A DNA stretch of 64,000 nt from Erwinia sp. E_sp_B01_1 (GCF_036865545.1 NZ_CP142208.1:1736001-1800000), one strand, 5' to 3'. Shown: positions 16,038 to 25,456, counted from the first letter of the stretch. Translations and numbers: made by a program. The notes: a model not told the origin generated them from the letters alone.

Positions 16038-17725
16038 CCGCAGAGTTCAAACCCTGCGTGGTGATCCCCTGTTACAACCACGGGGCAATGATGGCTTCCG
16101 TGCTGTCACGCCTGTCGCCTTTGGGTCTACCGGTTATTATCGTCGACGATGGCAGCGATGAAATCACCCGTGCTCAGCTTGCTCCCTTACTGACGGAGCA
16201 GATTACCCTGATCCGCCTGTCTGAAAATCAGGGCAAAGGTGCCGCCGTGATGCGTGGATTACAGGCCGCCACTGCCGCCGGATTCAGCCATGCCCTGCAG
16301 GTAGATGCCGATGGACAGCATCAGATTGAGGACAGCCCGAAACTGCTGGCCGAGGCCCGTCTTCATCCGGAATGCCTGATATCGGGCCAGCCTTTGTATG
16401 ATGACTCGATCCCTAAATCACGTCTGTATGGCCGCTATATCACCCATTTCTGGGTCTGGATAGAAACCCTTTCTCTGTCGATCAAAGACAGCATGTGTGG
16501 CTTCAGGGTCTACCCGCTGGCACCAGTGCAGGCGCTGAGGCACCCCATTGGGCAGCGCATGGATTTTGATACTGAGATCATGGTCCGCCTCTACTGGCGG
16601 GGGACGCCCAGCCGTTTTATTCCCACCCGCGTCACCTATCCACTGGATGGCCTCTCTCATTTCGATGCGCTGCATGACAACCTGCGGATTTCCTGGATGC
16701 ACACCCGTCTGTTCTTCGGCATGCTGCCCCGAATCCCTTCGCTGCTGAAAAAGCGGCGGGATCGGCACTGGGCAGGCGTTCAGGAGCGTAAAGGCCTGGC
16801 CGGACTGAAATTCATGCTATGGGTTTACCGTACTTTTGGCCGCGGCCTGTTCACGCTGCTGCTTTGGCCGGTCACGGGCTTCTACTGGTTAAGTGGTGGG
16901 GCGCAGCGCGAGGCTTCGCGTCAGTGGTTAAAGACCATCAGCGATTATGCCAGCGAGCATAGTATTGCTCTGCCAGGTAAGCTGAACAGCTTCAGGCACT
17001 TTCTGCGCTTCGGCGAATCGATGCTGGATAAACCGGCCAGCTGGCGCGGCGATCTGCGCTGGGGGAAAGAGATCGACTTCGCACCGGGGGCTGAACAGGC
17101 TATAGCTGAGGGTAAACCGGGCGGCAAGCTGATTCTGGCTTCGCATCTGGGCGATATCGAAGCCTGCCGTGCCCTGGCTCAGCAGGTGAGTGGCCTGGTG
17201 ATCAACGCGCTGGTGTTTACCGATAATGCCCAACGTTTTCGTCAGGTGATGGAAGAGATTGCCCCGCAGGCCAGCCAGCATCTGATCCCGGTGACGGAGA
17301 TCGGGCCGGACACCGCCATCCTGCTGCAACAGAAGCTGGATGCCGGTGAATGGATCGCCATCGTTGGCGATCGCACCGCGGTAAACCGGCAGCGCGGTGG
17401 CGTAAGAAGGGTCATCTGGAGTCGTTTCCTGGGTAAGCCTGCGCCTTTCCCTCAGGGGCCGTTTGTGCTGGCCGCGGCGTTACGTTGCCCGGTACTGCTG
17501 ATGTTTGCCCTGCGCGAAAACAGCATGCTGCGCGTGCACTGTGAACCCTTTGCCGATCCGCTGCTGTTGCCGCGTCCAACCCGCCAGCAGGCTTTACAGC
17601 AAGCTGTTGATCGCTATGCCGCGAGGCTGGAGCACCATGCGCTGCTTGCGCCGCTGGACTGGTTTAACTTTTTTGATTTCTGGCAGTTGCCGGAATCCCC
17701 GCACACTCAAGAGAAAGAGGAATAA
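16031..17725 (+). CDS. apeJ: Glycosyltransferase-acyltransferase fusion of the aryl polyene cluster
   Basis: A 564-residue two-domain protein. Residues of about 1-235 are a family 2 glycosyltransferase (CVVIPCYNHGAM, VDDGSDE, LQVDADGQHQ). Residues of about 290-560 resemble the LpxL/HtrB-type acyltransferases (LASHLGDIEACRAL, GDRTAVNRQRGG). The fusion suggests it builds the glyco-acyl anchor of the polyene at the inner membrane. The start is GTG at 16031, overlapping the apeI stop. This domain pairing is usual for aryl polyene loci and is not an assembly error. Confidence 0.88.
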   Translation: MLTAEFKPCVVIPCYNHGAMMASVLSRLSPLGLPVIIVDDGSDEITRAQLAPLLTEQITLIRLSENQGKGAAVMRGLQAATAAGFSHALQVDADGQHQIEDSPKLLAEARLHPECLISGQPLYDDSIPKSRLYGRYITHFWVWIETLSLSIKDSMCGFRVYPLAPVQALRHPIGQRMDFDTEIMVRLYWRGTPSRFIPTRVTYPLDGLSHFDALHDNLRISWMHTRLFFGMLPRIPSLLKKRRDRHWAGVQERKGLAGLKFMLWVYRTFGRGLFTLLLWPVTGFYWLSGGAQREASRQWLKTISDYASEHSIALPGKLNSFRHFLRFGESMLDKPASWRGDLRWGKEIDFAPGAEQAIAEGKPGGKLILASHLGDIEACRALAQQVSGLVINALVFTDNAQRFRQVMEEIAPQASQHLIPVTEIGPDTAILLQQKLDAGEWIAIVGDRTAVNRQRGGVRRVIWSRFLGKPAPFPQGPFVLAAALRCPVLLMFALRENSMLRVHCEPFADPLLLPRPTRQQALQQAVDRYAARLEHHALLAPLDWFNFFDFWQLPESPHTQEKEE

Positions 17726-17727
17726 CA

Positions 17728-18150
17728 GTGCTGAACGATCCCCGTTTTTCTGTTGAAGTTGAGCTGACCATTCCATTTCATGATGTGGATGCCATGGGCG
17801 TTGTCTGGCACGGTAACTATTTCCGCTATTTTGAAGTCGCGCGGGAAAAGCTGCTGGGCAAATTCAACTACGGCTACCGTGAGATGAAAGCCTCTGGCTA
17901 TCTGTGGCCGGTGGTTGATACGCGGGTGAAATACCGTGGAGCGCTGACTTTTGAGCAAACTGTTCGCGTGCGCGCCACTTTAGAAGAGGTGGAAAACCGC
18001 CTGCGGATTGGCTATCAGATTTTCGATACCCTCAGCGGCAAGCGTCTCACTACCGGTTACACCATTCAGGTCGCGGTGGAAGAGGGCAGTCAGGAGCTGA
18101 GTTTCGTCTCACCGCCCGTTTTATTTGAACGCCTGGGAGTGCAACCATGA
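17728..18150 (+). CDS. apeK: Hot-dog acyl thioesterase (4HBT-like)
   Basis: A 140-residue thioesterase of the 4-hydroxybenzoyl-CoA thioesterase/YbgC type. The motif HDVDAMGVVWHGNYFRYFE (about 14-32) includes the catalytic Asp. It may release or edit polyene intermediates. It starts with GTG at 17728, two bases after apeJ, and its stop overlaps apeL as ATGA. Confidence 0.85.
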   Translation: MLNDPRFSVEVELTIPFHDVDAMGVVWHGNYFRYFEVAREKLLGKFNYGYREMKASGYLWPVVDTRVKYRGALTFEQTVRVRATLEEVENRLRIGYQIFDTLSGKRLTTGYTIQVAVEEGSQELSFVSPPVLFERLGVQP

Positions 18151-18752
18151 TCAAATTCCTGCTCGCCGGATTGATGCTGTTCAGCGCCGCCACTCAGGCG
18201 GTGACGCTGGAGGCGTTGCAGCAGCGCTTTGCCAGCCAGCCGGTTGTGCGCGCTGATTTCACCCAGCTCCGGCAGATTAAAGGTATGCCGCAACCGCTGA
18301 AATCCAGCGGTGAGCTGCTGATTGCCCGGGATAAAGGGCTGTGGTGGCATCAGGCGAAACCCTTTCCGCTGACGCTGGTGCTGGATGATAAACGGATGGT
18401 GCAGGTGATGAACGGCCAGGCGCCGCAAATCGTTACCGCAGAGACTAACCCGCAGATGTTCCAGTTCAACCATCTGTTGCGCGCCCTGTTCCAGGCGGAC
18501 AGGAAAGTGCTTGAGCAAAATTTCACCCTGGATTTCCAGGATCTGGGCCAGCAGAAATGGCAGCTGATCCTGACGCCGAAAACCTCGCCGCTGGATAAGC
18601 TGTTCAACACCATCACCCTTCAGGGCGCTGACTATCTGGATGCCATACAGCTCAACGATCGTCAGGGTGACACTACCGATATCACCCTGAGCAATCAGCG
18701 CCTCACACCTGCCCGCCTGACTGACGAAGAGCAGCAACGTTTTGTTTTCTGA
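18147..18752 (+). CDS. apeL: LolA-like periplasmic carrier of the aryl polyene cluster
   Basis: A 201-residue secreted protein with a signal peptide (about 1-18, LFSAATQA) and the layout of LolA-type outer-membrane lipoprotein carriers (FTQLRQIKGMPQPLKSSGEL near the start, LDKLFNTITLQ later). It likely shuttles the hydrophobic polyene lipid through the periplasm, working with the MMPL exporter next door. Confidence 0.84.
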   Translation: MIKFLLAGLMLFSAATQAVTLEALQQRFASQPVVRADFTQLRQIKGMPQPLKSSGELLIARDKGLWWHQAKPFPLTLVLDDKRMVQVMNGQAPQIVTAETNPQMFQFNHLLRALFQADRKVLEQNFTLDFQDLGQQKWQLILTPKTSPLDKLFNTITLQGADYLDAIQLNDRQGDTTDITLSNQRLTPARLTDEEQQRFVF

Positions 18753-21108
18753 TGCACCTAAGCGCCTGGCGCTCGGCTGGCTGGCTGTCTGTTTGCTGCT
18801 GATTGCGGCACTGGTGGCCTTACTGCCCAGAGCGACCCTCAACAGCAGCGTGCTGGCTTTACTGCCGGAGCAGACCATGGGCGATATTCCTGCCGATCTG
18901 CAACAGGGCTTTATGCAGCGGCTCGATCGTCAACTGGTCTGGCTGGTCAGTGCAGGCGATCGGCCCGATCCGCAAGTGGCGAACTGGCTGCTTCAGCAGT
19001 TGCAGGCCATGCCCTCGCTGCACTCGGTGCAGGGGCCAATGGCTGCCGATCGTCAGCAGGCTTGGGGGAAATTTGCCTGGCAGCACCGCAACGCGACGAT
19101 CGATCCCGCGACCCGTGCCCGGTTACAGCAGGGAGGGCAGGCTCAGGGGGAATGGGTGTTGGGGCAGCTCTATTCTGCTTTCGCTGGCGTCAGCGGTCAG
19201 GAGTTAACGCACGATCCGTTACTGCTGGTGCGGGGTGCGCAACTGGCGATGCAGCAAAACAGCGGGCGGCTGGGACTCAGCCAGGGCTGGCTGACCACTA
19301 CCGATCCGCAGGGCAGGGTCTGGTACTTCCTGCATGCTGAGCTTAAGGGCAACTCATTTGATATGCAGCAAAGCCATGCGGTGGTGGCGCAGCTTGCTGA
19401 ACTGAAGGCTGAATTACATGCCAGGTATCCCGACGCGCAACTGTTGTCCCGCGGCACGGTGTATTTCAGCGATTTTGCCAGCCAGCAGGCGAAACATGAT
19501 GTCTCCACGCTGGGGGTGGCGACTGTTATCGGTGTGCTGCTGCTGGTGTTCTCCGTATTCCGCTCCCCCCGTCCACTGGTGCTGTGCGCGCTTTCTGTAG
19601 GCGTTGGCGCGCTGGCTGGGATTACCGTCACGCTGCTGGTGTTCGGTGAACTGCACCTGATGACGCTGGTGATGAGCCTGAGCATTGTCGGCATCTCTGC
19701 CGACTATACGCTCTATTATCTCACCGAACGGATGGTGCATGGCGCGGAAGCCACGCCTGCACAAAGCCTGCAAAAAGTGATTCGGGCGCTGTTGCTGGCG
19801 CTTGGCACCACGGCAATTGCCTGGCTGATTATGGTGCTGGCACCGTTCCCCGGCATCCGCCAGCTGGCGGTATTTGCCGCTGTGGGATTGACGGCTTCCT
19901 GCCTGACGGTGATCTGCTGGTATCCGCTGCTGGTGAAAGGCCTGCCTGTCCGGCCAGTGCCCTTGATGCCTCTGATGGCGCGCTGGCTGGGTGGCTGGCG
20001 GCGAAACCCTGCAGTTCGCTTCGGTGTGCCGCTGCTGGTGGCAATAATCTCTCTCGCGGGCCTGGCAAAACTGCACGTCGATGATGATATTTCGCAGTTA
20101 CAGACCCTGCCGCCCGCTTTGCTGGCCCAGGAAAAGCAGATTGCCGCCCTCACCGGCCAGGGTGCCGATCAGACCTGGATGGTGGTTTACGGCACGACCC
20201 CAGAGCAGACGTTGCAGCGCCTCGAAGCCCTGGCACCTGAGCTGGCGAAGGCTAAAGATGATCACTGGCTGAAAAATTATCGCCTGCTGCCGCTGGCTTC
20301 GCAGGCACAACAGCAGCGTGACCATAAGCTGTTGCAGAGTGCAGCACCAGGGGTGATGAAGGCGTTAAAAGAGGCGGGCGTTCAGGTGGCCGATCCGGAT
20401 TTGTCTGCCATGACGTTGACGCCACAGCAGTGGCTGTCCAGCCCGAACAGCGAGGGCTGGCGTCTGTTGTGGCTCTCCGTTTCGGCTGGCCGCAGCGGTG
20501 TGCTGGTGCCGGTAGAAGGGGTGAGTAACAGCGCCGCTTTAGCCGGCGTGGCGGAAAAACTGCCGGGCGTGAGCTGGATTGACCGTAAGTCCACTTTTGA
20601 CCAGCTGTTTGCCTTCTACCGGACGCTGCTGGGCTGGCTGCTGGCCGCCGCGCTGGTGGCAATTGCGCTGAGCTATATGGTACGGCTTGGCATGCGCCGG
20701 GGGGCAGTCAGCGTACTCCCCTCCGTTCTCTCTCTGGGAGGCGGGCTGTCAGCCCTGGCCCTCTCCGGGCATTCGCTGAACCTGTTTTCTCTGCTGGCGC
20801 TGGTGCTGGTGCTGGGGATCGGCATTAATTACACGTTGTTCTTCAGTAATCCCCGTGGCACGCCGATAACCTCTTTACTGGCGGTCACGCTGGCGATGGC
20901 CACGACCTTACTGACGCTCGGGATGCTGGTATTCAGCAGTACACAGGCTATTGCCAGCTTCGGTATTGTGCTGTGCAGCGGCATATTTACCGCTTTTCTG
21001 CTGGCACCGCTGGCCATGCCGCCCAAAAGGAAAAAAGATGAGAGTGATTGTTGCGGCCTTACTGGCTCTGCTGCTGGCCGGGTGTGCCAGCAAACCCGAC
21101 AGGGCTAA
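18742..21108 (+). CDS. apeM: MMPL/RND-type exporter of the aryl polyene cluster
   Basis: A 788-residue inner-membrane transporter with two repeats, each having a large periplasmic domain and a block of membrane helices (about 245-430 and 625-760). It most likely exports the lipid-linked polyene to ApeL. Translation starts at TTG at 18742, inside the end of apeL. The C-terminal tail is unusual: after PLAMPPKRKK the frame continues for 23 more residues and overlaps apeN by 71 bases. One base less or a -1 shift at the A6 run (21031-21036) would instead end the protein with the ATGA junction seen elsewhere in this operon. Confidence 0.86.
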   Translation: MFSDAPKRLALGWLAVCLLLIAALVALLPRATLNSSVLALLPEQTMGDIPADLQQGFMQRLDRQLVWLVSAGDRPDPQVANWLLQQLQAMPSLHSVQGPMAADRQQAWGKFAWQHRNATIDPATRARLQQGGQAQGEWVLGQLYSAFAGVSGQELTHDPLLLVRGAQLAMQQNSGRLGLSQGWLTTTDPQGRVWYFLHAELKGNSFDMQQSHAVVAQLAELKAELHARYPDAQLLSRGTVYFSDFASQQAKHDVSTLGVATVIGVLLLVFSVFRSPRPLVLCALSVGVGALAGITVTLLVFGELHLMTLVMSLSIVGISADYTLYYLTERMVHGAEATPAQSLQKVIRALLLALGTTAIAWLIMVLAPFPGIRQLAVFAAVGLTASCLTVICWYPLLVKGLPVRPVPLMPLMARWLGGWRRNPAVRFGVPLLVAIISLAGLAKLHVDDDISQLQTLPPALLAQEKQIAALTGQGADQTWMVVYGTTPEQTLQRLEALAPELAKAKDDHWLKNYRLLPLASQAQQQRDHKLLQSAAPGVMKALKEAGVQVADPDLSAMTLTPQQWLSSPNSEGWRLLWLSVSAGRSGVLVPVEGVSNSAALAGVAEKLPGVSWIDRKSTFDQLFAFYRTLLGWLLAAALVAIALSYMVRLGMRRGAVSVLPSVLSLGGGLSALALSGHSLNLFSLLALVLVLGIGINYTLFFSNPRGTPITSLLAVTLAMATTLLTLGMLVFSSTQAIASFGIVLCSGIFTAFLLAPLAMPPKRKKDESDCCGLTGSAAGRVCQQTRQG

Positions 21109-21604
21109 GCCTGAGGCCTGGCTGAAGCCCGGCGTGAAGGTGACGTTGCCTGCACCAGGCATCGATCCTGCCTTCAATCAGCAGCAGTTACTGACCGGCA
21201 CCTTTAAAGGTAAAAAGCAGTCACTGCTGGTGCTGTTAAGCGCTGATGATCAACAACTGACGCTGGCCGGGCTGTCGTCGCTGGGGATCCGGTTGTTCAG
21301 AGTGACCTACAATCAGTCCGGCATCCATACTGAGCAATCTATTGTGCTGCCGGAAATGCCTCCGGCGAGCCAGGTACTGGCTGATATTATGCTCAGCCAC
21401 TGGCCGGTTGCGGCATGGCAGGGGCATTTACCCGCGGGCTGGACGTTAAAAGAGAGCGGCGATCGCCGTCAGCTGCGCGACAATAAAGGCCAGCTAATCG
21501 CTGAGATCCGCTATATGCAACGCGGATCGCAACGTGAGCCGGTCAGCATTCAGCAGTTTGCTTTCGGTTATCAGATACTTATTCAACATCTGGACTCACA
21601 ATGA
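21038..21604 (+). CDS. apeN: Outer-membrane lipoprotein of the aryl polyene cluster (DUF3261-like)
   Basis: A 188-residue lipoprotein with a signal peptide ending in the lipobox LLAGC (Cys15). The start is the ATG at 21038; longer in-frame starts lie within apeM and would spoil the signal peptide. This DUF3261-type protein accompanies the exporter and LolA-like carrier and may receive the polyene at the outer membrane, as LolB does for lipoproteins. Its stop overlaps apeO as ATGA. Confidence 0.82.
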   Translation: MRVIVAALLALLLAGCASKPDRAKPEAWLKPGVKVTLPAPGIDPAFNQQQLLTGTFKGKKQSLLVLLSADDQQLTLAGLSSLGIRLFRVTYNQSGIHTEQSIVLPEMPPASQVLADIMLSHWPVAAWQGHLPAGWTLKESGDRRQLRDNKGQLIAEIRYMQRGSQREPVSIQQFAFGYQILIQHLDSQ

Positions 21605-22758
21605 TCTACATTTCGGCGGTTGGTATGCTCAGCGCCCTGGGCAAGGATCTCGCAGCAACGGCAGAAAATCTTGCCCGTGGAGTAGCGCCGGGTATGCGGC
21701 CTGACGAGGGCTGGCTTCTGCACGGTAAACCCTGCTGGACCGGACGGGTGGACGCAGAGTTGCCAGCCATCCCTGATTCACTGGCCGCGCACCGCAGCCG
21801 CAATAATCAGCTGCTGCTGGCCGCACTGCGCCAGATTCAGCCTCAGGTTGATGAAGCTGTCGCGAAATTTGGCCGGGAGCGCGTTGCTGTGGTGTTGGGA
21901 ACCAGCACCTCAGGACTGGATGAATCGGACAAGCTGGTGAGTGGGCAGGCTGCTGGTTATCACTACTCTCAACAGGAGCTTGGCGATCCTTCCCGCTTCC
22001 TGGCTTATCATCTGGCGTTGACCGGCCCGGCTTATACTCTGTCCACCGCCTGTTCTTCCAGTGCCAGAGCGATAATCAGCGGGCAGCGATTGATAGAATC
22101 AGGCCTCGCCGATGTGGCGATTGTCGGCGGTGCCGATACCCTCAGCCGGATGCCGATCAACGGCTTTGACAGCCTGGAGTCGCTCTCTCCGGTACGCTGC
22201 GCCCCTTTCAGCAAACAGCGCGACGGCATCACTATCGGTGAAGGCGCTGCGCTGATGCTGCTGACAAAAGAGCCTCAGGCCATCGCCGTGCTGGGCACGG
22301 GAGAATCCTCAGATGCCTGGCACATGTCTGCTCCGCATCCTCAGGGCGAGGGGGCGATTCGGGCCATCACGATGGCGCTGAAACAGGCGCAGCTGCCTGC
22401 CGGTGCGCTGGGATATATCAATCTGCATGGCACCGCTACCCGGCTGAACGATCAGATTGAGGCGGACGTGGTGAACAAAATTTTTGGTAACAGCGTACCT
22501 TGCAGCTCGACCAAACATCTGACCGGCCATACGCTGGGCGCGGCCGGTATCTGTGAAGCGGCACTGAGCTGGCTGTTACTGACGCAGCCCATTTCATTGC
22601 CGCCGCAGGATTTCACCCTGGCAGAGCAGGATGATACGCTGGCAGATTGTGGGCTGTTAGTGCAGCCGCAACCTTTAACAGGTACTGCGGTGATGAGTAA
22701 CTCTTTCGCCTTTGGCGGCAACAATACCTGCCTGATTTTAGGAAAGACTGATGGTTGA
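21601..22758 (+). CDS. apeO: Beta-ketoacyl synthase of the aryl polyene cluster
   Basis: A 385-residue ketosynthase with the catalytic triad: Cys in STACSSSARAI (about residue 150), His in LHGTATRLND and His in TKHLTGHTLGAAG. In studied systems ApeO forms the active heterodimer with the chain-length factor ApeC and elongates the polyene on the carrier protein. It overlaps apeN by four bases and apeP by eight. Confidence 0.88.
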   Translation: MIYISAVGMLSALGKDLAATAENLARGVAPGMRPDEGWLLHGKPCWTGRVDAELPAIPDSLAAHRSRNNQLLLAALRQIQPQVDEAVAKFGRERVAVVLGTSTSGLDESDKLVSGQAAGYHYSQQELGDPSRFLAYHLALTGPAYTLSTACSSSARAIISGQRLIESGLADVAIVGGADTLSRMPINGFDSLESLSPVRCAPFSKQRDGITIGEGAALMLLTKEPQAIAVLGTGESSDAWHMSAPHPQGEGAIRAITMALKQAQLPAGALGYINLHGTATRLNDQIEADVVNKIFGNSVPCSSTKHLTGHTLGAAGICEAALSWLLLTQPISLPPQDFTLAEQDDTLADCGLLVQPQPLTGTAVMSNSFAFGGNNTCLILGKTDG

Positions 22759-23224
22759 ATACAGCACGGCGGCAGAGTATCTGCCGCATGAAGCGCCAAT
22801 GGTGCTGGTGGATAAGGTGATTTCAGTCAGCGAAGAGCGCGCCTGCTGTCAGGTTAAGATAGAAGAGGGCATCTTAAGCCCGTTTCTTAACCCGCAGGGG
22901 GCGCTTCCCGCCTGGTTTGGCATTGAGATTATCGCCCAGACTATCGGTGTCTGGTCTGGCTGGCATGGCCGCCAGCTTCACGACAATAAACCTGCACCCG
23001 GAATGCTGCTGGGGGGCCGTGGATACCGCTGCAAGGCGGCTGTTTTTCCGGCCGGTGCCACGCTTGAGGTGACGGTAACGCTGCTGATGCGCGATGAGAA
23101 AATTGGCAGTTTCGAAGGGCTGATTACCCTTGATGGCGAACTTTATGCCAGCGGCAGGCTGAACACTTATCAGCCCGATCGCCATGAACTACACCAACTT
23201 TTGCAACAGGGTAATAACGGATGA
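22751..23224 (+). CDS. apeP: FabA/FabZ-like dehydratase subunit
   Basis: A 157-residue hot-dog protein with the family start LPHEAPMVLVDKV (about 11-23) and the helix EIIAQTIGVWSGWHG. It is expected to pair with ApeI as the dehydratase that acts after each ketoreduction. It is followed by apeQ with an ATGA overlap. Confidence 0.87.
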   Translation: MVEYSTAAEYLPHEAPMVLVDKVISVSEERACCQVKIEEGILSPFLNPQGALPAWFGIEIIAQTIGVWSGWHGRQLHDNKPAPGMLLGGRGYRCKAAVFPAGATLEVTVTLLMRDEKIGSFEGLITLDGELYASGRLNTYQPDRHELHQLLQQGNNG

Positions 23225-23952
23225 CGCGTTCTGTACTGGTCACAGGTGGCAGTAAAGGCATTGGCAGGGCGATAGCTCTGCGCCTTGCCACCGAAGGTTT
23301 CACCGTCGTTGTGCATTATCACAGCGACCGCGCCGGGGCAGAAGAGACCCTGAGTCAACTGCAACAGGCGGGGGGCAATGGCCGCTGTCTGGGATTTGAT
23401 ATTGCCAACAGAGAGCAATGTCGCACGCTGATTGAGCAGGACATTACCGATCACGGAGCCTATTACGGCGTGGTCAGCAATGCCGGGATTACGCGCGATG
23501 GTGCTTTTCCGGCTCTGAGCGAAGATGACTGGGACAGCGTTATTCATACCAATCTGGACAGTTTTTACAATGTGATCCATCCGTGCATTATGCCAATGAT
23601 CGGGCTGCGTAAAGGGGGGCGTATCATTACGCTTTCTTCTGTTTCCGGGCTGATGGGCAATCGCGGGCAGGTCAATTACAGCGCGGCCAAAGCGGGGATC
23701 ATTGGGGCGACCAAAGCCCTGGCGATTGAGCTGGCGAAGCGCAAAATTACCGTTAACTGTATAGCCCCGGGCCTGATTGATACCGGCATGATCCAGATGG
23801 AGCCAGTGGCAGTGGAAGAGGCGATGAAGATGATCCCGATGAAGCGCATGGGGCAGGCAGAAGAAGTGGCGGGGCTGGCGAGCTATCTGATGTCAGATAT
23901 TGCCGGTTACGTGACCCGCCAGGTAATTTCGATCAACGGTGGCATGCTGTGA
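23221..23952 (+). CDS. apeQ: 3-ketoacyl-ACP reductase (FabG-like)
   Basis: A 243-residue short-chain dehydrogenase. The NADP motif GGSKGIGRAIA (about 9-19), NAGITRD and the active-site YSAAKAG (Tyr near 154, Lys near 158) are present. It reduces the beta-keto group of the growing chain before dehydration. ATGA overlap with apeP and TGATG junction with apeR. Confidence 0.92.
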   Translation: MTRSVLVTGGSKGIGRAIALRLATEGFTVVVHYHSDRAGAEETLSQLQQAGGNGRCLGFDIANREQCRTLIEQDITDHGAYYGVVSNAGITRDGAFPALSEDDWDSVIHTNLDSFYNVIHPCIMPMIGLRKGGRIITLSSVSGLMGNRGQVNYSAAKAGIIGATKALAIELAKRKITVNCIAPGLIDTGMIQMEPVAVEEAMKMIPMKRMGQAEEVAGLASYLMSDIAGYVTRQVISINGGML

Positions 23953-25187
23953 TGCGCCGCGTAGTGGTAACCGGTATGGGCGGCGTCACTGCTTTTGGTA
24001 ACAGCTGGCCGGAGATTTCGGCACGGATCAGGGCGGGCCGCAATGCGGTGCGTAAGATGCCGGAGTGGCAGGTGTACGAGGGGCTCAATACGCTGCTGGG
24101 CGCACCGGTCGATGATTTCACACTGCCGGAGCACTATACCCGAAAGCGTATCCGCTCGATGGGAAGAGTCTCGCTGATGGCCACCAGAGCCAGTGAACTG
24201 GCGCTGGAACAGGCGGGCTTGCTGGGCAATCCGGTGCTGACCAGTGGCGAAACCGGTATTGCCTACGGCTCGTCAACCGGCAGCACGGGGCCGGTCAGTG
24301 AGTTCGCCACGATGCTGACCGAAAAGCACACCAATAACATCACCGGCACCACTTATGTACAGATGATGCCGCATACGGCGGCGGTGAATGCCGGTCTGTT
24401 CTTTGGGCTGCGGGGCAGGGTAATCCCGACCTCCAGCGCCTGCACTTCCGGCAGTCAGGCTATAGGGTATGCGTGGGAAGCTATCCGTCATGGTTATCAG
24501 ACGGTGATGGTGGCGGGCGGCGCAGAGGAGTTGTGTCCGTCAGAAGCCGCAGTGTTTGACACGCTGTTTGCCACCAGCCAGCGCAACGATTCGCCAGAGA
24601 GCACGCCTTCTCCCTTTGATAAAATGCGTGACGGGCTGGTGATTGGTGAAGGTGCGGGCACGCTGGTGCTGGAAGAGCTGGAGCACGCAAAGGCTCGCGG
24701 TGCCACTGTCTACGCCGAAATTGTCGGGTTTTACACTAACTGCGATGCGGCGCACATTACCCAGCCCCAGCGTGAGACCATGCAGGTCTGTATTGAAGGC
24801 GCATTGAAAATGGCCGGGCTGAGAGCGGAAGATATTGGCTATCTCAACGCGCACGGTACGGCAACGGAACGGGGAGATGTGGCGGAGAGCCAGGCCACAG
24901 CGGCCATTTTTGGCAGGCGCACGCCGATCTCATCCTTTAAAAGTTACTTCGGTCACACGCTGGGAGCCTGTGGGGCGCTGGAAGCCTGGCTGAGCATCGA
25001 GATGATGCGGGAAGGGTGGTTTGCGCCGACGCTGAATCTGACTGAGCCTTCTGAAGAGTGTGGCGAGCTGGATTACATCATGCATCAGCCGCGCGAAATA
25101 ACCACGGATTACGTCCAGTCCAATAATTTTGCTTTTGGCGGCATCAATACTTCGTTGATATTCCGTCGCTGGAAGGATCAGGCGTAA
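23949..25187 (+). CDS. apeR: FabF-like beta-ketoacyl synthase, last gene of the cluster
   Basis: A 412-residue ketosynthase (FabF type) with Cys in SSACTSGSQAIGY (about residue 163), His in NAHGTATERGD and His in SYFGHTLGACGALE. It is thought to perform the first condensation on the aryl starter. GTG at 23949 and ATG at 23952 are adjacent candidate starts; the ATG overlaps the apeQ stop. A weak hairpin follows the gene, so the operon probably ends here. Confidence 0.9.
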   Translation: MMRRVVVTGMGGVTAFGNSWPEISARIRAGRNAVRKMPEWQVYEGLNTLLGAPVDDFTLPEHYTRKRIRSMGRVSLMATRASELALEQAGLLGNPVLTSGETGIAYGSSTGSTGPVSEFATMLTEKHTNNITGTTYVQMMPHTAAVNAGLFFGLRGRVIPTSSACTSGSQAIGYAWEAIRHGYQTVMVAGGAEELCPSEAAVFDTLFATSQRNDSPESTPSPFDKMRDGLVIGEGAGTLVLEELEHAKARGATVYAEIVGFYTNCDAAHITQPQRETMQVCIEGALKMAGLRAEDIGYLNAHGTATERGDVAESQATAAIFGRRTPISSFKSYFGHTLGACGALEAWLSIEMMREGWFAPTLNLTEPSEECGELDYIMHQPREITTDYVQSNNFAFGGINTSLIFRRWKDQA

Positions 25188-25199
25188 ATTTGTCGTAAA

Positions 25200-25224
25200 G
25201 GTCAGCTCCCTGTCGGTGCTGACC
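25200..25224 (+). terminator. Weak hairpin after the aryl polyene operon
   Basis: GGTCAGC and GCTGACC pair across an 11-base loop, followed by TCTGTC rather than a clear T run. It is the only terminator candidate after apeR. Confidence 0.4.
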
Positions 25225-25437
25225 TCTGTCAGGCGGTGCTGCCGGATCCGCAGGGATTACCAGCCCAGTCTCAGTTCTGTCATCATCCGATCGCGCCCTC
25301 ATACTTAACCTCTCTTTAATAGTCCGCTATCTGAACTATAACTGTCTGAATTTTACCCGCCTGTACCAAAATAGTCTTGAGTTCTGCTGGCTACATTTTC
25401 AGCTTGCAATTAAGATTCTTCTGACGATAATCGCAAG

Positions 25438-25456
25438 CCGAATAATAACTATTATC
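25438..25456. promoter_or_regulatory. Fur box of the siderophore receptor gene
   Basis: The 19 bases match the Fur consensus at 13 positions, with the right half ATTATC intact. They lie 28 bases before the receptor ATG, and a further GATAAT half-site lies about 15 bases upstream. Iron-dependent repression of the receptor follows from this. Confidence 0.65.

Noticed and set aside
16031..17725. apeJ as an artificial gene fusion
   Set aside because: The glycosyltransferase-acyltransferase pairing recurs in aryl polyene clusters, and the frame is continuous with even composition.
18090..18878. Open frame of 262 codons antisense to apeK-apeM
   Set aside because: Covers three well-supported overlapping genes on the other strand and has no recognisable domain.
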